Assembly: GCA_039934475.1 (NCBI GenBank) | Contig: JBDTMC010000252.1 | Location: 1 to 11,200, forward strand | DNA from: JBDTMC01 sp039934475 | Lineage (GTDB): Bacteria > Acidobacteriota > Terriglobia > Bryobacterales > Bryobacteraceae | Reading direction: 5' to 3' | DNA: 11,200 nucleotides | Part shown: positions 5,762-11,200 of the stretch, one piece after another | Position numbering within the stretch: the stretch's first letter is position 1 | Layout: each line of letters begins with the position of its first letter | Position numbers and translations under genes: made by a program | Notes under the pieces: generated by a model | Told to the model about the DNA's origin: nothing | The model's input: only the letters and a program-made list of their open reading frames with translations | Databases searched by the model: none

Positions 5762-6940
5762 TTGCGCCTGTTCCTATTCATCTTCGCGGCTGCTGCTGTG
5801 TTGGCTGCCGCCGATGGCCCGCTCCACGAAGCCGAATTACTCTTCCCTCTGGAGGCCTGGCACAACCACTCCTCCTCCATCGTCGAACTGCCGAACCACG
5901 ATCTGCTGGTCTGCTGGTTTCACGGCAGGGGGGAACGCGAGGCCGACGACGTCAAAATCGAGGGTGCCCGTTGGAGCGCGACGCGCCACGCCTGGGGCTC
6001 ACGCTTTACCCTCGCCGACACTCCTGGCTTTCCCGACACCAACCCAGTGCTCTTCCTGGATCGCAAGGAGAGGCTGTGGTTGTTCTGGCCGGCCATACTG
6101 GCTAACACATGGGAATCGGCGCTCATGAAGTACAAGGTCTCCACAGTCTACCAGCAGGCCGACGGCCCACCACACTGGACCGAAGGCGACAATCTCCTCG
6201 TAATTCCCAAAAACCTTTCGCAGCGTATTGAGCAAGTGCTGGGCGGCAAGAACGCACGCCCCGGGGCAGCGGAACGCTGGCACGCCCAATTGCAAATGCA
6301 GGCCTCCGACAAGCTGTCTTCGCGACTCGGCTGGTTTACCCGCACGCACCCGCGCACATTGCCCAGCGGCCGCATTCTGGTACCCCTCTACTCCGATGGC
6401 TTCTCAATGTCCCTCATCGCCATCAGCGACGATGACGGCGCCACTTGGACCGGAAGCGAGCCGATCGTCGGCTATGGCAACATCCAGCCAAGCGTGCTGC
6501 GGCGCAAAGACGGGACGCTGGTCGCGTACATGCGCGACAACGGTCCGCCGCCCAAACGCGCTCACCGCGCCGAATCGAAAGACGACGGCATGACGTGGAC
6601 GGCAGCCGAGGACACCGCCATTCCGAACCCTGGCAGCAGCCTGGAAGGTGCCGTTCTGGCAAGCGGCCACTGGATCCTGGTTTACAACGATACCGAGCGC
6701 GACCGGCATTCGCTGGCAGTCTCAATCTCTGATGACGAAGGCGCGACGTGGAAGTGGACCAGGCACCTGGAGAACCAGCCGGACGGCAGTTTCCATTACC
6801 CATCTGTCATCCAGACTCACGACGGTCTCGTACACGTCACGTATAGCTACTTCGTGCGGCCCGATGGAAATCAGGTGAAAGCGATCAAGCACGCCGCCTT
6901 CAATGAGGCATGGGTTCAGCAGGGCGACTCCGCGCGATAA
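5762..6940 (+). CDS. Exported sialidase-like Asp-box (BNR) protein
   Basis: The 392-residue product has an N-terminal signal peptide (hydrophobic core about 3-16, then AAADGP) and a six-bladed sialidase-type propeller of the BNR_2 kind. Three Asp-boxes are plain: SDDDGATW at 222-229, SKDDGMTW at 272-279 and SDDEGATW at 323-330. Members are usually annotated as exo-alpha-sialidases, but the FRIP motif of true GH33 sialidases is not seen near the N-terminus, so the substrate is uncertain; a periplasmic or secreted role on glycans is inferred. The start is TTG at 5762, only 2 bases after the dinB-like stop, with GGGA (5750-5753) within the upstream coding region as a weak ribosome site; translational coupling is likely. 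The start is supported by the complete signal peptide. It ends with TAA six bases before the antiporter gene, which is in the same frame. Confidence 0.85.
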   Translation: MRLFLFIFAAAAVLAAADGPLHEAELLFPLEAWHNHSSSIVELPNHDLLVCWFHGRGEREADDVKIEGARWSATRHAWGSRFTLADTPGFPDTNPVLFLDRKERLWLFWPAILANTWESALMKYKVSTVYQQADGPPHWTEGDNLLVIPKNLSQRIEQVLGGKNARPGAAERWHAQLQMQASDKLSSRLGWFTRTHPRTLPSGRILVPLYSDGFSMSLIAISDDDGATWTGSEPIVGYGNIQPSVLRRKDGTLVAYMRDNGPPPKRAHRAESKDDGMTWTAAEDTAIPNPGSSLEGAVLASGHWILVYNDTERDRHSLAVSISDDEGATWKWTRHLENQPDGSFHYPSVIQTHDGLVHVTYSYFVRPDGNQVKAIKHAAFNEAWVQQGDSAR

Positions 6941-6946
6941 TCGGTA

Positions 6947-8677
6947 TTGGATCAGTCACACCTCATCCTGACCCTCGCCGCCGGGCTGATTACCGCCTTC
7001 GTATTGGGCTACGGCGCGCACCGCCTCGGCTTGTCTCCCATCGCCGGCTATCTGCTGGCAGGGATACTAGTGGGACCCAATACGCCTGGCTTTGTGGCCA
7101 ATCGCGAGATGGCGCAGGAACTGGCCGAGGTGGGCGTCATCCTCCTGATGTTCGGCGTCGGCCTGCACCTTCACGTGAAAGATCTGTTGGCTGTCCGTCG
7201 CATCGCCGTCGTCGGTGCGCTGGTACAAGGCACGGCGGCCACCGCGCTGGGCGCGCTCCTGGTTCACGCTTATGGCTGGACATGGACATCTGGCATTGTC
7301 TTCGGCCTGGCCATCTCCGTTGCCAGTACGGTGGTCCTGATTCGAGTACTGACTGACCGCGGCCAACTGCAGAGCGCGGCCGGCCGCATGGCCATTGGCT
7401 GGCTAGTGATGCAAGACATCCTGACCGTCTTCATTCTGGTCCTCTTGCCCCTGTCGCTATCGAAGGACGCCGCACCCGTGGGAGGCGTACCCGGAGCAAT
7501 TGCCCTCGCTCTAGCCAAGGTCGCCATCCTGATTGCCATCACATTCGTAGCCGGATCCCGTGTGGTGCCGTGGCTGCTGAGGAACGTAGCGCTCACCCGT
7601 TCGCGGGAGCTGTTTACCCTGGCTGTACTCTCACTGGCGTTGGGTATCGCCGTGGGCGCCGCCCATCTCTTCGGCGTCTCCATGGCACTGGGCGCCTTCC
7701 TCGCCGGAATGGTGGTGGGCCAATCGGACTTCAGCGCGCGGGCCGGCGCAGAAGCGTTACCCATGCGGGACGCCTTCGCCGTGATGTTCTTCCTCTCCGT
7801 AGGGATGCTGCTCGACCCGGTGCGAACCCTGCAATCGCCCATGCCGGCTCTGCTCGCGCTCGGCACGATTCTGGTAGGCACGCCGCTGGCGTCAATCGCA
7901 GTGGTGGCGGTGCTTGGCTACAGCTCCAAAACAGGACTCGCCATCGCACTCGCGCTGGCCCAAATCGGCGAATTTTCATTTCTGCTGGCGACTCTGGGCC
8001 ACCGTTTGGGAGCGTTGGACGAAGCAGCCGTCAACGCCATTGTGGCCGCGGCCATCGTATCGATCATTGTGAACCCCTGGTTTTGCCGTCTCGCTGGGCC
8101 GGTGGAACGATTCCTGGAGCGTCATCGTTGGCTGTGGCGCCTGCTCAATCGGAATGCTTCGCCACAGATCGCCGTCCCTCACGCGACGCGAGAACATAAT
8201 TCCGCCCATCGCACACTGGTGGTTGGCTACGGTCCCATCGGCCAGATGGTGACTCGCTTGTTGGAGGAACGCGGCATCGAATCCACCGTCATTGAGATGA
8301 ACGTGGAAACCTTCCAACGGCTGCGAAACGAGGGTCAAAGCGTGGTCCACGGCGACGCCAATCAGGCCGAAGTGCTCGAACTGGCGGGCGTGGAGCGCGC
8401 CGAGAGCCTCATCTTCAGTGCGTCAGGCGCGGCCGCTTCCATTGAGGCCATCCGGATCGCCCGCGAACTCAGTCCCCACCTCTACGTCGTGGCGCGCGCC
8501 GAGTTCGTCAGTGAGGCAAGCGCGCTCCGGAAAGCCGGAGCGCACCAAGTCTTTACCGGAGAAGGGGAGGTGGCGCTGGCGCTCGCCTCCAGTATTCTGG
8601 AGCGCCTGGGCGCCACGCCGGATCAACTCGATGAAACCCGCGACCAGATTCGCCGCAGGCTTCACGGGAATTCCTAA
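6947..8677 (+). CDS. CPA2 cation:proton antiporter with RCK (TrkA-N) domain, KefB/YbaL-like
   Basis: The 576-residue inner-membrane protein has a Na+/H+-exchanger domain at about 8-385 with some 12 hydrophobic segments. Family marks are SPIAGYLLAGILVGP at 30-44, the QD pair Gln156-Asp157 in GWLVMQDILTV, GAFLAGMVVGQS near 249-260, and QIGEFSF at 339-345. A cytosolic TrkA-N domain follows, with the NAD-binding GYGPIG at 427-432, Glu450 ending the second strand (TVIEMN) and HGDAN at 468-472. Length is close to E. coli YbaL (558); there is no separate TrkA_C domain. Expected role is K+ (or Na+) efflux coupled to proton entry, gated by nucleotide. It starts with TTG at 6947: the preceding in-frame triplet series hits the TAA of the upstream gene only three codons before, and no better start exists without cutting the first helix. 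It overlaps the convergent gene by 4 bp at the stop codons. Confidence 0.92.
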   Translation: MDQSHLILTLAAGLITAFVLGYGAHRLGLSPIAGYLLAGILVGPNTPGFVANREMAQELAEVGVILLMFGVGLHLHVKDLLAVRRIAVVGALVQGTAATALGALLVHAYGWTWTSGIVFGLAISVASTVVLIRVLTDRGQLQSAAGRMAIGWLVMQDILTVFILVLLPLSLSKDAAPVGGVPGAIALALAKVAILIAITFVAGSRVVPWLLRNVALTRSRELFTLAVLSLALGIAVGAAHLFGVSMALGAFLAGMVVGQSDFSARAGAEALPMRDAFAVMFFLSVGMLLDPVRTLQSPMPALLALGTILVGTPLASIAVVAVLGYSSKTGLAIALALAQIGEFSFLLATLGHRLGALDEAAVNAIVAAAIVSIIVNPWFCRLAGPVERFLERHRWLWRLLNRNASPQIAVPHATREHNSAHRTLVVGYGPIGQMVTRLLEERGIESTVIEMNVETFQRLRNEGQSVVHGDANQAEVLELAGVERAESLIFSASGAAASIEAIRIARELSPHLYVVARAEFVSEASALRKAGAHQVFTGEGEVALALASSILERLGATPDQLDETRDQIRRRLHGNS

Positions 8678-8694
8678 TTGCCCTGTTTCTTCTT
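8666..8694 (+). terminator. Candidate intrinsic terminator of the antiporter gene, overlapping its stop codon
   Basis: GGG-AATT (8666-8672), loop CCT, AATT (8676-8679), bulged G, CCC (8681-8683) forms a short hairpin followed by a T-rich tract (TGTTTCTTCTT, 8684-8694). It includes the TAA of the antiporter and the 3' end of the convergent gene. The stem is short and bulged, so it is only a candidate. Confidence 0.4.
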
Positions 8695-9162
8695 CGCCAT
8701 GCCGTCGGGATCGTCAATCCATTGCAGCAGCGCCTGTGGCGACAATTTCATCTTGATCACAGTGGCTTCGTTCGGCTCCACCGTGGCCAGCATTAACTCC
8801 CATTGCTTGCCGGCAGCCCGGCTGTAGATGACCACCCGTTCGCGATCCTTGTTGGAGCGAACCCGCACAAAGGGTCTCCAACCCTCGTTGGACAAGGCGT
8901 CGAACACACGATCGATTGCCTCGTCATCCACCAGACGGCTGGTGTCGATGTCCTCGAACACCGCCAGCTTCATATCGCTAATGCCCTCCGGACGAGACAT
9001 CTTCACGAAGAGGTTGGCCATTCCCATCATCGGGATGTGGGTGCGTTTGGCTCCTACCTGCTGTTCCAGGCGCCTCACGATGGCTTCGAAATCGCGATCA
9101 GCAGCGTGCGCGCCGGCCATCCCAGCGGCGCAGAGGCACAAAACCATCCACAGGTCTTTCAC
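8674..9162 (-). CDS. Exported DUF4252-like protein, second of a pair
   Basis: The 162-residue product has a signal peptide (hydrophobic core about 4-15, likely cut after AHA at 20) and no lipobox. The mature part resembles DUF4252 proteins: a basic, charged central section (VRVRSNKDRERVVIYSR), then a strand-rich segment KQWELMLATVEPNEATVIKMK near 119-140 that parallels the 'ELTIVDIDG' segment of its neighbour. Function of the family is unknown. It starts with GTG at 9162, inside the stop codon of the upstream gene (GTGA overlap), so both are made together. Its 3' end overlaps the antiporter's stop codon by 4 bp on the opposite strand. The assignment to DUF4252 is by pattern and neighbour similarity and should be read as probable. 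Confidence 0.75.
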   Translation of the reverse strand: MKDLWMVLCLCAAGMAGAHAADRDFEAIVRRLEQQVGAKRTHIPMMGMANLFVKMSRPEGISDMKLAVFEDIDTSRLVDDEAIDRVFDALSNEGWRPFVRVRSNKDRERVVIYSRAAGKQWELMLATVEPNEATVIKMKLSPQALLQWIDDPDGMAKKKQGN

Positions 9163-9689
9163 TTCTTCGACCTTTCGCCGAACCGCAGATCCAATCTCGG
9201 TATGCCGGCCCTGCCGCCGAGCTTGCCCACGTCTTCCGGTTTGATCTGGCCGTCGATGTCGACGATGGTGAGTTCCTTCGCACCAGCCACCAGCACCACC
9301 ACACCCTCAATTTGGCTATTCGCTATCCGCAGGAAGACATCGACGTTTTCCTTGTCCTTGCGGCTTACCACCTGTGCAATCTTCGACCAGCCGGGACCGT
9401 TCAACTGTGACCGCATTGTCTCCACGTCCGCGGCCACATACTCGCCCTCGTTGTCGAACTCAAAGCTCCGGACGCGAATGCTCTTTAAGCCGCGCATCAA
9501 CCGTTTGGCCTCCTCGTCGTGATCACCCACGGCCTCCTGCGCGAACTTCAGCATAAGGCCATCCAAAGTCACGTCAACCGATTCAGAGGCCTTCTGGCCC
9601 AGCTTCTCGACGGACGGCGGTATCTTCAAAGATTGGCCCATCGCCAACGGCGCCAGGGTCAGTGTCAGCAGTAGGAGAGAATGTGTCAT
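9159..9689 (-). CDS. Exported DUF4252-like protein, first of a pair
   Basis: Read from ATG at 9689 the product has 176 residues, starting with a compact signal peptide (MTHSLLLLTLTLAPLAMGQ, probable cut before Gln19). AGGAAT eight bases upstream serves as ribosome site. An earlier in-frame start at 9737 would add 16 charged residues before the signal peptide and is therefore rejected. The mature part has the DUF4252 layout: LKSIRVRSFEF with an acidic end, VVSRKDKENVDVFLRIANSQIEGVVVLV, then AKELTIVDIDGQIKPEDVGKLGG (about 136-158), where the last block is the most typical of the family. DUF4252 genes often sit with sigma-factor/anti-sigma genes, but none is present here. It is coupled to the second DUF4252-like gene by a 4-bp overlap, which suggests that the two proteins act together in the periplasm. 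Confidence 0.82.
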   Translation of the reverse strand: MTHSLLLLTLTLAPLAMGQSLKIPPSVEKLGQKASESVDVTLDGLMLKFAQEAVGDHDEEAKRLMRGLKSIRVRSFEFDNEGEYVAADVETMRSQLNGPGWSKIAQVVSRKDKENVDVFLRIANSQIEGVVVLVAGAKELTIVDIDGQIKPEDVGKLGGRAGIPRLDLRFGERSKK

Positions 9690-9866
9690 GTGCGATTCCT
9701 GTCTGCAAGTACGCCCCTGGCCGGAAAGGGAATGCAAAACTTATAGTGTCCGTTTTCGGGAAGGTCTTTTCGTTGATCGAACACCCCCATCCACTGGCGC
9801 TCTTGCAAAGCCCTGAAAAACGGCTTGTAGGCAGTGGAACGCTATTTGCTCTGTGAACCACCGGAT
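9690..9866. promoter_or_regulatory. Divergent intergenic region with a candidate -10 for the DUF4252-like pair
   Basis: This 177-bp gap is the largest non-coding stretch in the window and lies between two divergent transcripts. On the minus strand TATAAG (9745-9740) matches a -10 box in 5 of 6 positions and would give a leader of roughly 45 bases before the ATG at 9689; no good -35 stands at the proper distance. For the plus-strand permease I see no convincing promoter; TTGCAA at 9804-9809 lacks a clear -10. No small gene is evident. Confidence 0.35.
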
Positions 9867-11200
9867 ATGAACGACTTGAAGTTCGCCTTTCGCACCCTCG
9901 GGCGGTCCCCTTTGCTGACCTTGATCGTCATCCTGTCTCTGGGACTGGGTATTGGCGCCAATACCGCCATCTTCTCCCTGCTGCACCAGGTCATTTTGCG
10001 AACCGTGCCGGTGCAGAAGCCGGGCCAACTGGTAAACCTCACGTATCCGGGTGACTTCAAGAGCGGACGCAATTCCACCAGCGGCGCCGGCGACAACGAT
10101 CATGTCTTTAGCTACAAATTCCTGCGCTATTTGGAAAAGCATCCGGAAGGCGTCGCCGGCGTGGCTGGCTATCGGGAATTCGGCGCTAACCTCGCTTATA
10201 AAAACCAGACTATTGACGGTTCGGCTCTTACGGTCTCCGGCCAGTTCTTTCCCCTCCTCGGCGTGCAGCCGATTCTGGGACGGCTGATCGGCCCGGAAGA
10301 TGATGTGGACCACGCCGGCAATGCGGTAGTCGTCCTGTCGCACGCGTATTGGGAGAACAAGCTGGGCGCGCGTTCCGACGTTCTCAATCAGGCGATCCGG
10401 ATAAACGGCAAAATCTTCACGATCGTCGGCGTTACGCCCCGTGGTTTCACTGGCATGGTTTTTGGCGAGCGGCCCAGCGTGTTTGTGCCGCTGTCGTTCA
10501 AGCCCCTGCTCACGCCCAGTTGGGATGGAACTGATAAGTGGGCCGATTACTGGCTCTACGTATTTGCCCGGCTCGGCGCCGGCGAAACCATCCCCACCGC
10601 TCAGGCTAAGTTGAATGGTCCCTATCACGCGATAGTGGAAGAACAGCTCGCTGCGGCTCCAGACTCCTTTCAGCCCGATGAGATCCCACGCTTCCGCACT
10701 TCCACGCTGAAACTGCAGGAGGGCTCGCACGGCTCAAGCGATCAGCGCGAGCAGAGTCGCACTCCCATCCTCATCCTCATGGCCTCCACGGCACTCGTGC
10801 TGTTGATCGCTGTCGCCAATGTCGCCAACCTGCTACTGGCACGCGCGGCGCAGCGCCGAAGGGAACTCGCGATTCGCACGGCACTGGGCGCCGGGCGCGG
10901 CCAGATCATGCGCCAGGTATTGGCGGAATCCATGATTCTCGCCTTTGGCGGTGGTCGGCCTGCGGGCCTGATCCTCGCAGGCACGCCCTTCGCACTGGCA
11001 GGTGGAGTCATCGCCGTCGCGCTGACCGGCGTGCTGCTGTCGCTGGGCGCGCTGGTCGGGTTCGTGACTTTGTTCGGGGTGGCGGCGCGCAACGCAATCC
11101 TGCTCATCTCGCATGTCGACCACCTGGTCGAGGAAGAGCGTGCGCCCTGGGGGCTGGATACCGTGCTGCGCGCGACGCGCGAACGCGTCACACCGATCCT
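9867..11200 (+). CDS. ADOP/MacB-type permease, 5' part, joined in frame to an RND efflux pump segment
   Basis: The frame is open from ATG 9867 to the right edge (444 complete codons). Residues 1-~363 are a typical acidobacterial orphan permease of the MacB/FtsX group: MNDLKFAFRTLGRSP, first membrane helix at about 16-37 (GLGIGANTAIFS), a MacB_PCD periplasmic domain to about 290 (SGQFFPLLGVQPILGR, TIVGVTPRGFTG), second helix at 299-324 (AVANVANLLLARA), then RRRELAIRTALGAGRGQIMRQ from 330. Such proteins are about 800 residues long with a second copy of this layout. From about residue 364 the sequence is instead the C-terminal membrane part of a CzcA/CusA-type RND pump: ILAGTPFALAGGVIAV, LSLGALVGFVTLFGVAARNA, ISHVDHLVEEE and ATRERVTPIL. 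GC rises at the same point. The start lacks a strong ribosome site. The 5' identity is firm; the 3' part is probably foreign to this gene. Confidence 0.85.
   Translation, partial: MNDLKFAFRTLGRSPLLTLIVILSLGLGIGANTAIFSLLHQVILRTVPVQKPGQLVNLTYPGDFKSGRNSTSGAGDNDHVFSYKFLRYLEKHPEGVAGVAGYREFGANLAYKNQTIDGSALTVSGQFFPLLGVQPILGRLIGPEDDVDHAGNAVVVLSHAYWENKLGARSDVLNQAIRINGKIFTIVGVTPRGFTGMVFGERPSVFVPLSFKPLLTPSWDGTDKWADYWLYVFARLGAGETIPTAQAKLNGPYHAIVEEQLAAAPDSFQPDEIPRFRTSTLKLQEGSHGSSDQREQSRTPILILMASTALVLLIAVANVANLLLARAAQRRRELAIRTALGAGRGQIMRQVLAESMILAFGGGRPAGLILAGTPFALAGGVIAVALTGVLLSLGALVGFVTLFGVAARNAILLISHVDHLVEEERAPWGLDTVLRATRERVTPI
10953..11200 (+). other. RND (heavy-metal efflux type) segment, likely chimeric join
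   Basis: These ~80 codons read as the penultimate membrane helices of a heavy-metal RND transporter, which normally come near residue 900 or later of a ~1,030-residue pump, not after a MacB-type permease. By hand count GC is 151 of 220 (about 69 %) for 10981-11200, against 33/60, 35/60 and 38/60 in three lines of the preceding permease sequence. The join lies near 10953-10965, within a glycine-rich stretch where the two families could share short identical sequence (GGG, AGLILA). The window end prevents seeing whether the pump continues. Confidence 0.75.

Noticed and set aside
5762..6940. A true GH33 sialidase
   Set aside because: Three Asp-boxes show a sialidase-type propeller, but the FRIP motif and the full arginine triad of GH33 could not be recognised, so only a sialidase-like call is justified.
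7270..7881. A 203-codon minus-strand open frame inside the antiporter gene
   Set aside because: It is a shadow of the antiporter's transmembrane codons; the product is low-complexity (Ala, Arg, Ser, Thr) without a domain.
9690..9737. A 16-residue N-terminal extension of the first DUF4252-like protein (start at 9737)
   Set aside because: It would place charged residues in front of a complete signal peptide, and ATG 9689 has a plausible ribosome site at the right distance.
9741..10730. A 329-codon open frame on the minus strand opposite the permease gene
   Set aside because: The plus-strand frame shows continuous MacB/FtsX family signatures over the same bases; the antisense product has no family features.

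Overview
The window looks like a chromosomal segment of an Acidobacteriota bacterium, most likely of the Bryobacterales/Solibacter group. The pointers are a C-terminal TIGR03437 'Solibacter' domain on a secreted glycoside hydrolase, a BlaI/BlaR1-type pair whose membrane peptidase ends in TonB-like domains, and an orphan MacB/FtsX permease of the ADOP type. This taxonomic call is an inference from gene families. GC is about 60 % over most of the window and coding density is very high; the largest gap is 177 bp.

Layout, left to right. (1) 2-844 (+): 3' part of a secreted GH16-type glucanase with TIGR03437. (2) 845-3042 (-): a BlaI-like repressor followed, with a 4-bp overlap, by an M56 peptidase with TonB-like domains. 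The pair has its own promoter and a perfect inverted-repeat operator candidate touching the repressor's start codon. (3) 3081-3911 (-) fdhD and 3992-5182 (+) glutathione-independent formaldehyde dehydrogenase, divergent across an 80-bp control region; together they suggest C1 oxidation (formaldehyde to formate, and activation of a formate dehydrogenase encoded elsewhere). (4) A strong hairpin, then 5241-8677 (+): a tight cluster of a DinB-fold protein, a secreted Asp-box (sialidase-like) protein and a CPA2 cation:proton antiporter with an RCK domain. (5) 8674-9689 (-): two coupled small exported DUF4252-like proteins. (6) 9867-11200 (+): the start of an ADOP/MacB-type permease, open at the right edge.

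The most striking anomaly is in the last gene. After about residue 363 it stops looking like a MacB/FtsX permease and continues in frame as the C-terminal membrane part of a heavy-metal RND efflux pump (CzcA/CusA type), with a rise in GC from about 59 % to about 69 %. The likeliest explanation is a chimeric join (misassembly or recombination); a real fusion protein would be new. Other points are the apparently leaderless, self-overlapping repressor promoter, and a pattern in which every translationally coupled downstream gene starts with GTG or TTG while every gene that leads a transcript starts with ATG. I did not find a clear new defence, mobile or RNA system; there is no tRNA, rRNA, CRISPR array or insertion sequence that I can support.
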